Assembly: GCF_017377715.1 (NCBI RefSeq)
Contig: NZ_JAFVMF010000019.1
Location: 16,715 to 80,714, forward strand
Origin: Acetobacter sacchari
GTDB taxonomy: Bacteria; Pseudomonadota; Alphaproteobacteria; Acetobacterales; Acetobacteraceae
Reading direction: 5' to 3'
Length of the DNA stretch: 64,000 nucleotides
The position numbers were made by a program, and so were the translations under genes. The notes beneath the pieces are model-generated. The model did not search any database and was not told the DNA's origin. It saw only the letters and a program-made list of their open reading frames with translations. Positions 44,408-53,888 of this stretch are shown here, in pieces (within the stretch, counting starts at the first letter, position 1; each line of letters begins with the position of its first letter).

Positions 44408-44815
44408 ATGAGCGTCGATGCGGAAGACCCGAAAGAAAATCGGCTATATTCTGTGAGCGAACTTTCTCGTGAACTGGCGATTACACCACGCTCCATGCGT
44501 TTTTACGAGGACAAGGGCCTGATCTCGCCGTCCCGCGTGGGCACGACGCGCGTGTATTCAATCCGTGACCGGGCTCGGATGAAGCTGATCATTCGCGGTA
44601 AGCAGCTTGGTTTCACTCTACGTGACATCAAGCAGTATCTTGACCTGTACGACGCGGACCCCAAGCACAGCGCGCAGAAAATGCTGCTTCTGAAGCAAAT
44701 TCAGAAAAAGATGCGCGATCTCAACGCCATGAGTGCGGCGATTTCGGCTACGCTTTCTGACCTTGAAAACATTCAGCAGTCGTTGCTGAATTCCTTCACC
44801 GTCGACGCCGCGTGA
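44408..44815 (+). CDS. MerR-family regulator (LiuR-like) of the beta-oxidation cluster
   Basis: DNA-binding regulator of 135 aa from the ATG at 44408; an in-frame ATG at 44333 would add a tail of 25 unconserved residues. The winged helix-turn-helix reads LYSVSELSRELAITPRSMRFYEDKGLISPSR, with the wing YSIRDRARMKLIIRGKQLGFTLRDIKQYL. A coiled coil (residues of about 90-125) would form the dimer. No Cys metal-binding loop is present. The sequence resembles LiuR, the regulator of branched-chain and fatty acid degradation, and a matching palindrome lies before the thiolase gene. Confidence 0.88.
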   Translation: MSVDAEDPKENRLYSVSELSRELAITPRSMRFYEDKGLISPSRVGTTRVYSIRDRARMKLIIRGKQLGFTLRDIKQYLDLYDADPKHSAQKMLLLKQIQKKMRDLNAMSAAISATLSDLENIQQSLLNSFTVDAA

Positions 44816-44960
44816 CATGATTGCGTCCGCATCAGGGTGCCTTCGTTGTGAACCGCCAAAGTCACATCGCTGGCATGGGGAGGGAGGCGGATCGCGCCTC
44901 TCGTCGCGGCGCACGCCGTTGGGTTACTAAAATGGTCTCCCAATGAGGGGAGTTTTTTGA

Positions 44961-45122
44961 ATGACGCGATCAGGCATCATGTCGTCGGGCGGGATACCTA
45001 CCGGTCCCGAAATTCCGCATCCCGGGCGCACCCCGCCTGTCCCGCCGCCTGCATTGGACGAACCTCCGGCGCACGAAGAGCCGGAAGAGCCGGAGCCTGT
45101 GAAAGATCCGCCGCTACAGTGA
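44961..45122 (+). CDS. Small proline/glutamate-rich protein
   Basis: A 53-aa frame with a strong ribosome binding site (GAGGGGAG, about 9 bp before ATG). The product starts MTRSGIMSSGGIPTGPEIPH and continues with Pro runs, then Glu/Pro repeats (EEPEEPEPVKDPP). It is probably disordered. I know no family for it. It lies between the MerR gene and the MaoC gene on the same strand. Short Pro-rich proteins like this are often missed by gene callers, and it may be real, but no homology supports it. Confidence 0.5.
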   Translation: MTRSGIMSSGGIPTGPEIPHPGRTPPVPPPALDEPPAHEEPEEPEPVKDPPLQ

Positions 45123-45178
45123 CGCGTACGGGTGGTTGTTGATCGTGATCTGCTCACCTCTGAAGCGAGGAAATTCTC

Positions 45179-45640
45179 ATGTCGCCAAGTAACGCCTCGG
45201 GGCCATGGTATCTTGACGATCTCAAGACGGGCGATCTGTTTCGAAGCGGCGAATACGAAATGGACGCAAATCAGATTATAGCCTTTGCGCAGCAGTTCGA
45301 TCCGCAGCCTTTCCATATCGACCACGAAGCCGCCAAAGCCTCGATGTTCGGTAAACTCGCCGCAAGTGGATGGCACACCGCTGCTATCACCATGCGTCTT
45401 CTGGTTGAAACCCTTCCATTTTACAAAGGGTTGATCGGTCTTTCGACCGACATCCAGTGGCCGCGTCCGACGTATCCGGGCGACAGGCTGCGCGTGGAGT
45501 GCCGTGTCCTGGAGATTGCGCCCTCTCGATCTCGCCCTGAGCAGGGGGTGGTGACTGTCGAAACATTGACGCTTGGGCAGGAAGGGGAGCCGCGCCAACG
45601 CCAGATCACAAAAGTGCTGGCGTTCAGAAAACCCGAATGA
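45179..45640 (+). CDS. MaoC-family dehydratase
   Basis: Hot-dog hydratase of 153 aa, probably hydrating enoyl-CoA (R-specific). The catalytic hydratase-2 motif is seen in FDPQPFHIDHEAAKASMFG with its Asp and His, followed by LAASGWHTAAITMRLL. The strands RLRVECRVLEI and VVTVETLTLGQ complete the fold. It could link fatty-acid breakdown to other acyl-CoA pathways, given the beta-oxidation genes upstream. Convergent with the IMPase-family gene. Confidence 0.9.
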   Translation: MSPSNASGPWYLDDLKTGDLFRSGEYEMDANQIIAFAQQFDPQPFHIDHEAAKASMFGKLAASGWHTAAITMRLLVETLPFYKGLIGLSTDIQWPRPTYPGDRLRVECRVLEIAPSRSRPEQGVVTVETLTLGQEGEPRQRQITKVLAFRKPE

Positions 45641-45651
45641 ACGCCTGATGC

Positions 45652-46440
45652 TCAGGCGAGGGCAATTCCTGTCGCCTGCGACAGGGCTTCAGCCACGCCC
45701 GGAGCTGCAGCGAGAATCGTGGCCCCACCTGTCAAGCCGCCTTCCCGCAGGAACGGCGAGACGCGGGCGCCCGCTTCCTCAAGGATGATCAGCGCGGCGG
45801 CGACGTCCCACAGGTTGATGACAATCTCGATATAGCCGTCCAGGCGCCCGCATGCGACGTCAGCCAGCGCGAGCGCTCCGGACCCGCCCGAACGCGGCAT
45901 CGCGCCGAGATCGAGAATCGCACCGATTTTCTCCATGAAAACTGGCTTTGGAACGCGATTGCTCCATCCCATCTCGATCATCGCACTGCGCGTGTCGGTG
46001 ACGGGGGAAGCATGAATGGGCTTCCCGTTCATGAACGCGCCGCCGCCCAGTCGCGCGGTGTAGATCTCGCCCAGCGCGGGGGCGTTGATCACTCCCGCCA
46101 CCGGGCAATCGCCGTCCAGCAGCCCAAGCGACACGCACCAGCGATTGCGACCGCGCGCAAAATTCGACGTGCCGTCGATGGGGTCAATCACCCACCGCAA
46201 GCTTCCTTGCCTGACGCTGCCACCTTCCTCGCCTTGAAACCCGTCTTCAGGGAACAGTTCCTGCATACGGCGAGCGACGAATGCTTCGACGGCGCCGTCC
46301 GCTTCGGTCAGCCAGTCCTGAGCGGATTTTTGACTGCCGCTGGGACCGCCGGACGGCGGGCGCATTGCGATGGCCAAGCGAGAGGCGTCCTCGACCACTG
46401 CGCGAGCGGCTTCAAGACGGCGATCTATTGCGACGGACAT
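45652..46440 (-). CDS. Inositol monophosphatase family protein
   Basis: Mg-dependent phosphatase of 262 aa. Metal-binding motifs: EEGG (E71, E72), the DPIDGTSNF signature (D86, D89) and WDVAAALIILEEAGARVSPF near residue 213. Family members act on inositol-1-phosphate, histidinol phosphate (HisN type) or 3'-phosphoadenosine-5'-phosphate (CysQ type). The sequence does not decide between these, and no his or cys operon is adjacent. Confidence 0.9.
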   Translation of the reverse strand: MSVAIDRRLEAARAVVEDASRLAIAMRPPSGGPSGSQKSAQDWLTEADGAVEAFVARRMQELFPEDGFQGEEGGSVRQGSLRWVIDPIDGTSNFARGRNRWCVSLGLLDGDCPVAGVINAPALGEIYTARLGGGAFMNGKPIHASPVTDTRSAMIEMGWSNRVPKPVFMEKIGAILDLGAMPRSGGSGALALADVACGRLDGYIEIVINLWDVAAALIILEEAGARVSPFLREGGLTGGATILAAAPGVAEALSQATGIALA

Positions 46441-46840
46441 GCTGCGTTCCAGCCGGAGCCGGCCTCTTCTGGCCGGCTAGACCGGCTGGTTATGGTTCCG
46501 GCGACGGTTATGCCGCTGACGCTCGGTGTAGTCGAGCGGCGACGTTCCTGTGTGCAAGGACGTAGGAGCAGTTCTCTGACGCTAAGGCGTTTGCGTATGA
46601 GACGCCGTTGATACGAAGAACGTGTTTTGACAGATAGCCTTTGGCGTCGAACACTCGTTGCTAGGAACGGGTGAGCGGGTTGAACGCATTTCCCAATCAA
46701 ACGTTTGCTACAAAGCCGGAGCGAAAATAAACAACAGCCGGGGCGGGCGAGGTTTGAACCACGATAACTGGGGACACGCGGAGTCCGCATAACGGCCACA
46801 AGACATCCCCCCGCGAACGGGTGGGACTCAGGATGAAGCA
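46441..46840. other. 400-bp divergent intergenic region, presumed promoter and leader of sucCD
   Basis: Contains a perfect TTGACA at 46627-46632, about 210 bp before the sucC ATG, but the -10 at normal spacing is poor. A GC-rich inverted repeat lies at 46457-46482 (GCCGG / CCGGC repeats), just before the IMPase start. No gene is visible. Confidence 0.4.
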
Positions 46841-48040
46841 ATGAACATTCATGAGTATCAGGCTAAGGCTCTTCTTAAACGTTACGGGATGAACGTACCG
46901 CCGGGAGTGGTCGTGCATTCGCCGGGGGAAGCGCGAGATGCGGCCAAGACGCTTCCGGGGAGCGTCTTCGTCGTTAAGGCGCAAATCCATGCAGGCGGTC
47001 GCGGCGCCGGACATTTTCTGGGGGAGTCTTCCGGCGGTGGCGTCCGCTTGGTGAAAACCCCGGAGGAGGCGAAAGCCGCAGCTTACGATATGCTCGACCG
47101 CACGCTCGTCACCCGACAGACCGGTCCTGCCGGACGCGTTGTTCGTCGTCTGTATGTCGAGGCAGGCTGCGCAATCGACCGCGAGCTTTATCTGTCGCTT
47201 CTCATAGATCGCGTGGCGCGACGCATCACTGTCGTCGCATCTGACGCCGGCGGCATGAGCATTGAGGATGTGGCGGAGAAAACGCCCGAACGCATTTACA
47301 AGGTTCCCGTGGATCCCGCGCTTGGTCTCAGCGATTACCAATCCCGCGACATTGCGGTGAAAATCGGTCTCACGGGGCAGCTGATTCGCGAGTTCGTGCA
47401 GGTCATGCGGGCGGCATACACGGCGTTCACCACGCTCGACGCCGCATTGGTCGAGATCAATCCGCTTGTCGTCACAAAAGAGGGAACGCTGCTCGCGCTC
47501 GACGCCAAGATGGGTTTCGACGACAACGGCCTGTTCCGTCACAAGGAGATCGAAGAACTCCGCGATCCGAATGAAGAAGATCCTCGCGAGCGGGAGGCTG
47601 CGCGGTTTGGTCTTTCATACGTGGGTCTGGAAGGCACGATCGGATGCATGGTCAACGGCGCGGGCCTTGCCATGGCGACGATGGACATCATCCATTCCGA
47701 AGGCGAATCTCCCGCCAATTTTCTGGACGTGGGCGGCGGCGCCTCGCGCGAGCGCGTGGGCGCCGCGTTCCGCATTCTGCTGGGCGATCCGAGCGTCGAA
47801 GGCGTTCTGGTCAATATTTTTGGCGGCATCATGCGCTGCGACATCATTGCGGAGGCTGTCATTTCCGCTTGCCGGGAGGTCGGCCTGAAAACGCCGCTTG
47901 TCGTGCGTCTGGCCGGCACGAAGGTCGAGGAGGGGTTGAAGATGATCGAAGAATCCGGTCTCGACGCGATCGTCGCTGAGGATCTGGGGGACGCTGCCCG
48001 GAAGATTGTGGCCGCCGTCCGCAGCCGGAGGGCAGCCTGA
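46841..48040 (+). CDS. sucC: Succinyl-CoA synthetase (ADP-forming) beta subunit
   Basis: TCA-cycle enzyme subunit that binds the nucleotide and succinate. The 399-aa product begins [20 protein letters not shown], the family start. An ATP-grasp domain follows ([39 protein letters not shown]), then the CoA-ligase domain [31 protein letters not shown] and [13 protein letters not shown]. It overlaps sucD by one base (TGATG). In many Acetobacter this step is done by a CoA transferase instead, so an intact sucCD is informative. Malate-CoA ligase is a close relative and cannot be fully excluded. Confidence 0.92.
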   Translation: MNIHEYQAKALLKRYGMNVPPGVVVHSPGEARDAAKTLPGSVFVVKAQIHAGGRGAGHFLGESSGGGVRLVKTPEEAKAAAYDMLDRTLVTRQTGPAGRVVRRLYVEAGCAIDRELYLSLLIDRVARRITVVASDAGGMSIEDVAEKTPERIYKVPVDPALGLSDYQSRDIAVKIGLTGQLIREFVQVMRAAYTAFTTLDAALVEINPLVVTKEGTLLALDAKMGFDDNGLFRHKEIEELRDPNEEDPREREAARFGLSYVGLEGTIGCMVNGAGLAMATMDIIHSEGESPANFLDVGGGASRERVGAAFRILLGDPSVEGVLVNIFGGIMRCDIIAEAVISACREVGLKTPLVVRLAGTKVEEGLKMIEESGLDAIVAEDLGDAARKIVAAVRSRRAA

Positions 48041-48915
48041 TGTCTATTCTCGTTGATAAAGAGACAAAAGTTCTTGTGCAGGGGTTCACTGGCGCGCACG
48101 GAACGTTTCATTCCGAGCAGGCGATCGCCTATGGCACGAAGGTCGTTGGCGGCGTGACGCCGGGCCGCGGCGGAGATACGCATCTAGGCCTTCCGGTATT
48201 CGACACGATGGAGCAGGCGCGCGCCGCGACGCATGCCGACGCCACGGTCATTTACGTTCCGCCGCCTGGCGCGGCCGACGCCATTATTGAGGCGATCGCC
48301 GCCGAAACTCCGTTGATCATATGCATCACCGAAGGCATTCCTGTGCAGGACATGCTGCGCGTTCGGGTGGCGCTCGATCGTTCAAAAAGCCTGCTGGTGG
48401 GGCCGAACTGTCCCGGCGTGATCACGCCCGACGCCTGCAAGATCGGTATCATGCCAGGACAGATTCATCGGCGCGGCGGCGTCGGCATTGTCTCGCGGTC
48501 CGGGACTCTGACTTATGAAGCGGTTGCTCAGACCTCCGATCTTGGGCTCGGACAAAGCACATGCGTGGGCATCGGTGGCGATCCAATCAAGGGCATGGAT
48601 TTCATCGACGTTCTCGAACGCTTTGTCGCCGACCCTGAAACCGATTCCATGATCATTATCGGGGAAATCGGCGGCGTTTCCGAAATCGAAGCGGCGCAGT
48701 TCCTGCGCGACAGTCGGACGAAAAAGCCGGTCGTGGGTCTTGTCGCGGGCATCACGGCGCCGCCCGGTCGGCGCATGGGACATGCTGGCGCCGTCATTTC
48801 TGGTGGCGAGGAAACGGCCGAGGCGAAGATCGAGGCCATGCGCGTAGCGGGCATTCATATTGCGCCCAGTCCGGCCGAGATGGGCAGGACGTTGTTGTCT
48901 CTGCTCAAGGGCTGA
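48040..48915 (+). CDS. sucD: Succinyl-CoA synthetase (ADP-forming) alpha subunit
   Basis: Partner of SucC, carrying the phosphorylated histidine and CoA site. The 291-aa product has [19 protein letters not shown] and [14 protein letters not shown] for CoA binding. VGPNCPGVI and [12 protein letters not shown] follow, and the active H248 lies in [13 protein letters not shown]. Length is normal. It is translationally coupled to sucC through a one-base overlap and followed by a stable hairpin. No other TCA-cycle gene is next to it. Confidence 0.94.
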   Translation: MSILVDKETKVLVQGFTGAHGTFHSEQAIAYGTKVVGGVTPGRGGDTHLGLPVFDTMEQARAATHADATVIYVPPPGAADAIIEAIAAETPLIICITEGIPVQDMLRVRVALDRSKSLLVGPNCPGVITPDACKIGIMPGQIHRRGGVGIVSRSGTLTYEAVAQTSDLGLGQSTCVGIGGDPIKGMDFIDVLERFVADPETDSMIIIGEIGGVSEIEAAQFLRDSRTKKPVVGLVAGITAPPGRRMGHAGAVISGGEETAEAKIEAMRVAGIHIAPSPAEMGRTLLSLLKG

Positions 48916-48924
48916 AGCGGACTC

Positions 48925-48948
48925 CAGCGCCGCCTGATGGCGGCGCTG
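48925..48948 (+). terminator. Terminator-like hairpin after sucCD
   Basis: Perfect ten-base GC-rich stem CAGCGCCGCC-TGAT-GGCGGCGCTG ten bases after the sucD stop. The trailing T content is low (ACCTTAATG). A nested hairpin at 48990-49023 lies on the side of the convergent monooxygenase gene. Confidence 0.65.
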
Positions 48949-49054
48949 ACCTTAATGGGCGGCGGGCTCTCGAAATTTTCTCAAGAATGGCGTCTGGGAA
49001 CGCTGTTCCGCAGTGTTAGACGCCTACGCCACTGAGTTCGACGTCCCTTATGCG

Positions 49055-50383
49055 TCAGCCGTGCGACAAACCGAGATTTTCTCGCAAAGTCGTGCCTTCA
49101 TATTCCGTTCTGACGACTCCCTTCTCACGCAGGATCGGCAAAACCTCGGCGACGAAACGTCTGAACTGGGCTGGATGCTCAAGGTAGATATTAAGGCCAT
49201 CCAACGCGCCATTCTCGAACCACTCAGCAATGCTGTTTGCAACAGTTACAGGTGAACCAACAAACGGTTTGCCCCGGCCAACCGAGGCGACGCGCCCGCG
49301 ATTTTGGGTGGCTTCCACGACCTGCCGGAGCGACAGTTTTTCCGCCACTGCGCGCTCAGTGATCGCCTTCGCCGCCGTATACCAGCTCTTTTCCGCTAGT
49401 TTCAGGACTTCTGCGGGGAAGGGGGCGTCCAGGTCGTATATGGTAAAATCATGCCAGCCAAAAAGTCGGCCAAATTCCCTTAAGGCCCAATCGAAGCTGT
49501 GATCATGTTCGGCGTAATGCCGCTCCAGTTCAACTGCGTCTGTATCTGTGTCGCCGATTACAAACTTGATACCGGGGGAGATCAGCACATTGTCAGGGGC
49601 ACGACCGAACGATGCGGCGCGTTTACGCATGTCGTCGCGAAACGCCCGCGTTGCCTCAAGGGTGGAACCGTGAGTGAACACCGCGTCAGCGAAGCGCGCG
49701 CCAAGGTCACGGCCGGGATTTGAGTCGCCTGCCTGAAAAATGATTGGTTCGCCTTGCGGCGACCGTTCGATATTCAGCGGTCCGGCGACGCTGAAGTGTC
49801 GCCCCTTGTGGTTCAGGGAATGCAGCTTCGACGGGTCGAGAAAGAGCTTCCTTTCCCTGTCGCGCGGAAGCGCGCCATCCTCATACGAACGCCATAAACC
49901 TCTCGCGACCTCGATAGCCTCCTCGGCGCGGCTGTGCCGTTCTTCATAGTCGAAGTGCTCTTCGCGGCTGAAATTGCTTGCGGTTCCGGCGTCACCGGTT
50001 GTCACGACGTTCCAACCTGCTCGGCCGCCGCTGATCAAGTCGAGGGAGGCGAGACGGCGGGCGATGTTGAACGGATCATTGTAGGACGTGCTCAGGGTTC
50101 CAACGAGGCCGATATGGCGCGTGACCATCGCCAGAGCCGAGAGCAGTGTCAGCGGTTCAAGTCGGCTGAGATAATGGGGTGGTGAATTCGGTGTGATGAA
50201 CTGACTGTCCACGATAAAAAGCCAGTCGAATTTTGCGTCTTCGGCCTGCCGTGCAATGTCCGCGAACCAGTTGATGTCAACGCTTGCGGTGGCCGGAATT
50301 TCGGGATCCAGCCACCGGTTGTAGTTTCCTGGTCCGCCGACGCCCGTTGGGACAAGGCCGAGCTTCAGTTGTCTTTTGCTCAT
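49055..50383 (-). CDS. LLM-class flavin-dependent monooxygenase (NtaA/SnaA/DszA type)
   Basis: FMNH2-dependent monooxygenase of 442 aa in the bacterial-luciferase superfamily. The NtaA/SnaA branch is recognised from KFDWLFIVDSQF, RLEPLTLLSALAMVTRHIGLVGTLSTSYNDPFNIARRLASLD, SGGRAGWNVVTT and PIIFQAGDSNPGRDLGARFAD. Members cleave alkyl or aryl sulfur and nitrogen compounds with a separate flavin reductase. It is last in a TonB receptor-binding protein-monooxygenase unit, 12 bp after the binding-protein gene. Release of sulfite from a sulfonate or sulfone is a likely role; the substrate is inferred. Confidence 0.9.
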   Translation of the reverse strand: MSKRQLKLGLVPTGVGGPGNYNRWLDPEIPATASVDINWFADIARQAEDAKFDWLFIVDSQFITPNSPPHYLSRLEPLTLLSALAMVTRHIGLVGTLSTSYNDPFNIARRLASLDLISGGRAGWNVVTTGDAGTASNFSREEHFDYEERHSRAEEAIEVARGLWRSYEDGALPRDRERKLFLDPSKLHSLNHKGRHFSVAGPLNIERSPQGEPIIFQAGDSNPGRDLGARFADAVFTHGSTLEATRAFRDDMRKRAASFGRAPDNVLISPGIKFVIGDTDTDAVELERHYAEHDHSFDWALREFGRLFGWHDFTIYDLDAPFPAEVLKLAEKSWYTAAKAITERAVAEKLSLRQVVEATQNRGRVASVGRGKPFVGSPVTVANSIAEWFENGALDGLNIYLEHPAQFRRFVAEVLPILREKGVVRTEYEGTTLRENLGLSHG

Positions 50384-50395
50384 TGTCGGATTTTC

Positions 50396-51379
50396 CTATG
50401 CAATGATTTTTGTGGCCTTGAAATCGCGTCCCGGTGGGACCAGCCCCTGCGCGGCGTAGCGGTCATTGATCGCCTGAAGCGTATCGAGATCGCTTGCATC
50501 CGGGTTGCGAACTGAAAAAGTTCTGTGCTGCAAAACGGATGTGACGGTATCGATCGACATATTCTCCCATTGCCGGGACAGAAGAGACGCCGCCGCGCTC
50601 TTGTTGTCGCGGACCCACGTCGCTGCATCGTTCAGGACGGAGCGGAATGTCGTAACGGTCTCTGGATGCGCCTGTACAAAGGCGGAATCAGCCAGATAGT
50701 AGCGATTGTAACGCATTTTGACGGCAGAACCGTCGCCCAGAAGATGCGCCTCTGGCAGCGCCGTCGCGAAACTGAAGAACGGATCAAAGGTCGCCCAGGC
50801 GTCGATGGCGCCAGTTCGAAATGCCTGGAGACACGCCGACTCGGGCACATAAATTGGGTGAATGTCCGACAGTTTAAGATTGACGGACGCAAGAGCTTGA
50901 ACAAGAAAATCGAATGCGCTTCCGGTCTTCCCTACCGCTACGCGACGTCCTCTCAGGTCAGAGAAACTGGTGATTCCTCGGTCTTTTCTCGCGACAATGC
51001 CAAGCGCGCTCGGGCTCGGCCCCTCGACCGCGTAGATGGCCAACGACGGGAACAGCGGCAGAACGACGACGGGCACGGCTTCCGCGACGTCACTGACGTA
51101 ATCGACCTGCCCGATCTGGGCGGCTGAGGTGCTCAATATGCTCCACACTGGACTGAAGCCGATTTTCTCAAGCCGCGGGTTGATCAGATTGTTTGCGCGC
51201 GCGACTTGAAACAGTATGGATGACTGTTGGTAGCTCACAGTCAGTTCCTGACCAGACGCAGCTCGCGCGCGTGGGGAGCATGTCCCGGTCAGCGCCAGAG
51301 CGGTTGCGCCAGAAAGGAAGGAGCGTCGCTTTGTCACGGGCATATCCGACATCGACGTGGCCCTTTGTTCCTCGGTCAT
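50396..51379 (-). CDS. SsuA-like ABC transporter substrate-binding protein, Tat signal
   Basis: Periplasmic binding protein of the aliphatic sulfonate/nitrate/taurine class, 327 aa from the ATG at 51379; the ATG at 51352 is an alternative with an AAAGG site. A twin-arginine signal is seen (TKRRSFLSGATALALTG). The NMT1/SsuA fold shows as LTVSYQQSSILFQVARANNL, DYVSDVAEAVPVVV, LRGRRVAVGKTGSAFDFLVQAL and FRTGAIDAWATFDPFF. The start overlaps the stop of the TonB receptor gene. No permease or ATPase gene is next to it, so it must work with a transporter encoded elsewhere. Confidence 0.9.
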   Translation of the reverse strand: MTEEQRATSMSDMPVTKRRSFLSGATALALTGTCSPRARAASGQELTVSYQQSSILFQVARANNLINPRLEKIGFSPVWSILSTSAAQIGQVDYVSDVAEAVPVVVLPLFPSLAIYAVEGPSPSALGIVARKDRGITSFSDLRGRRVAVGKTGSAFDFLVQALASVNLKLSDIHPIYVPESACLQAFRTGAIDAWATFDPFFSFATALPEAHLLGDGSAVKMRYNRYYLADSAFVQAHPETVTTFRSVLNDAATWVRDNKSAAASLLSRQWENMSIDTVTSVLQHRTFSVRNPDASDLDTLQAINDRYAAQGLVPPGRDFKATKIIA

Positions 51380-53874
51380 CAGAATGAGTATCCCACTCGC
51401 CCGTACCAGTAGGACCCGGTGATCGGAATTCCGGATGATGACGTGTCGTAAATGGAGTTTCCATTGTATCTCAGAATGAGAGGCAGTTTTCGTGGCCTTA
51501 CATTGAAGAGATTGTTTACGCCGATCGTCGCCCTCAGCCGGTCCGACATAAAGCGCCTCGTGACCTCGAGATCCGTCATCCAGCGCGGGGAATTTTCGAA
51601 CTGCGCAAATTGCTGGATCGAGTAACGAAGCGCTGCAGGTGCGGCGACCTGATACGTGAGATTTCCCGTCGTCTGCCCGTAACGTGTCTGGCGCACGTTC
51701 ACGTCCCACGCCCCGATAGTCCATCGTGCATTCAGAATGATCTTGCTGCGGGGCGTTGCTGTGGTGATCCAGCCGATCGCCTGCGCATTCAGCAACGGCG
51801 TCCCGTTCGCATCGTTCGACAGGTGGTGCAGGCGTGTTCTGTTAAGGTCGATGCCGACCGTCCAGTCGACTACGCCATAGCGTCCGAAGCGAGTCACATA
51901 GTCGGCGTTGATGTCGACGCCTTGGGTTCGTGTGCTTGCCGCGTTCGAAAAGTAATTGGCGGTGACATTACTTGGATCCAGCCCCGGTGGGAGCGCGATG
52001 CCGGTGAGGCCAATAGCCTCTTCCGCCAACGCGCCGTTGTAATTGCCTCCGCCGAGAATTCGGTCGCGAATGCTGATCTGATAAGCGTCGGCGGTGACGT
52101 GCAGCCGCGGGAAGGGCTCAAACACAACGCCGCCGCTGATATTGGTGGAGCGTTCAGGTTTCAACTTTGTCGCCCCGAGCAGCTCGGCGGCTGCCGAATT
52201 GACGGCGAGGCTTCCGGAGGCCCCGGTCGGCGTCACGCTCAGGCTGCTGAAATGCTGCTCGGCCAAAGAGGGTGCGCGAAATCCGTTGCTGATCGTGGCT
52301 CGGAACGCCAGACGTTTTGAAACCTCATATCGCGCGGAAACTTTACCACTCTCGGCGTTGCCGAAATCCGTGTAGTGTTCGAACCGTCCGGCGAAATCGA
52401 GATCGAGCTTCCTGACAGGAGAAATTCCGACATCGGCGTATCCGGCCCAGATATCACGGCTCCATGAGCCTGCCGATTGCGGTGTGAGTCCAGGCGCTCC
52501 CTGCAATCCTCCGAGAAGGTACGTGGGTGCGTTGCCAGATACGATGTCATACGTCTCAAGGCGATGTTCCGCACCGAAGGCCAGCTTCAGAGGCCGCCCG
52601 AGAACCACAAAGCCCCGACTCAGATCGAGATTATTGGTCCATTGCGCGTTTCTGTATGACTCTGCGAACCCCTTGGTGGGTGTCCAGCCATAAGCCGCGT
52701 AATAGGAGGTGTTGGCGGAATTGATGGTCGACAGCCGACTTTCGTCCGCGCCGTACGTCGTGTTCAAGTCCCAATGAAAACCGCCGAGGAAATGATCGCC
52801 AGTGAGGCCAAGTGTGGCGGCGTAGTCATTCTCCTCGTTTACACTGGAAGGGTTGAATCCCCACGGGTAAACGCTGGGCAGTATACTGGGCAGTCGGTTC
52901 GTTTCGTAGAGCTGAATATGCCGGTGCATATAGGTGACGTTGGCGTAGAATTTCACGTTTTCTGTTATATTTTTACCCAGTTCTATCGCGAGGGACTCAC
53001 GTGTCTCTTCCGGTGTGGCGAAATTGTAGTCCTCCGGGCGATAATGCGTGCCCGTCACGAAATGGTCGGCGTGATAAACCTGCCCGCTAAGATGCAAATA
53101 ACCGTCAGTTCCCAGCTTCAGGCCGCCGTCGGCGTTAAGCTGATAATCCCAGCCAGGCGAGCCATAGAGATAATTGAATGGATGAGCGCCGCTTTGGAAC
53201 GATGTGTTGAGCCCATGATCCGTCTTTTTGAGGATGATATTGACCACTCCGGCGATGGCGTCCGATCCGTACATGGCGGCCGCGCCGTCTCGCAGAACTT
53301 CAATATGATCGATCGCCGAAAGAGGAATCGCGTTCAGGTCCACCGGCGTCGTGCCATGCTCGGGGCCTGAATAGGTAGCGACTACGCCTGTCGTGTGTCG
53401 TCTCTTGCCATCGACAAGAACCAGAACTTCATTGGGAGTCAGCCCCCTCATACGTATTCCGGCGACCTGCCCGGAACCGGCGAGCAAACTGCTGTTGATC
53501 GACGGGTCAGTACGCGCCAGGGCGTCTGCAATATTGAGCGCCCCGGTCCGCGCCAGTTCCGCGCCGGTGATGATGTCGATCGGGCTGGCGCTGCTTCTGG
53601 CTGTGCGATGAGAGTCACGCGTGCCGGTGACGATCATCTGTTCAGACTCTTGGGAAGGTAAAGTTTTGGGAGCGGCGGGCACACCGGAGCGCACTGGCGT
53701 TTTCGTGCTACGCGTCGTCGTTCGGGCCGCCTGCGTCGTGTGAACGACTTTCCGGCTGTCATGTTTGGCGTGGGCTGAAGAAACCGACGCCACGCCCTCT
53801 GCCCACGCGGCGTTACATCCAAAGGCAAGAGACGCTGCGAGGAAAGTTCTTTGAGATGAAAAGAAAATCGACAT
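51379..53874 (-). CDS. TonB-dependent receptor
   Basis: Outer-membrane active transporter of 831 aa. A signal peptide ends near AWA-E (25), a Thr/Lys-rich stretch follows, then a TonB-box-like EQMIVTGTR (79-86). The plug domain shows DIITGAELARTGALNIADAL, IRMRGLTPNEVLVLVDGKRRH and IEVLRDGAAAMYGSDAIAGVVNIIL. The barrel ends in GRVGYSF with terminal Phe. It is the first gene of a cassette with a sulfonate-type binding protein and a flavin monooxygenase, which suggests an organosulfur ligand rather than a siderophore. A hairpin sits right before the start codon. Confidence 0.93.
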   Translation of the reverse strand: MSIFFSSQRTFLAASLAFGCNAAWAEGVASVSSAHAKHDSRKVVHTTQAARTTTRSTKTPVRSGVPAAPKTLPSQESEQMIVTGTRDSHRTARSSASPIDIITGAELARTGALNIADALARTDPSINSSLLAGSGQVAGIRMRGLTPNEVLVLVDGKRRHTTGVVATYSGPEHGTTPVDLNAIPLSAIDHIEVLRDGAAAMYGSDAIAGVVNIILKKTDHGLNTSFQSGAHPFNYLYGSPGWDYQLNADGGLKLGTDGYLHLSGQVYHADHFVTGTHYRPEDYNFATPEETRESLAIELGKNITENVKFYANVTYMHRHIQLYETNRLPSILPSVYPWGFNPSSVNEENDYAATLGLTGDHFLGGFHWDLNTTYGADESRLSTINSANTSYYAAYGWTPTKGFAESYRNAQWTNNLDLSRGFVVLGRPLKLAFGAEHRLETYDIVSGNAPTYLLGGLQGAPGLTPQSAGSWSRDIWAGYADVGISPVRKLDLDFAGRFEHYTDFGNAESGKVSARYEVSKRLAFRATISNGFRAPSLAEQHFSSLSVTPTGASGSLAVNSAAAELLGATKLKPERSTNISGGVVFEPFPRLHVTADAYQISIRDRILGGGNYNGALAEEAIGLTGIALPPGLDPSNVTANYFSNAASTRTQGVDINADYVTRFGRYGVVDWTVGIDLNRTRLHHLSNDANGTPLLNAQAIGWITTATPRSKIILNARWTIGAWDVNVRQTRYGQTTGNLTYQVAAPAALRYSIQQFAQFENSPRWMTDLEVTRRFMSDRLRATIGVNNLFNVRPRKLPLILRYNGNSIYDTSSSGIPITGSYWYGRVGYSF

Positions 53875-53888
53875 TCCGGAAAATTATT

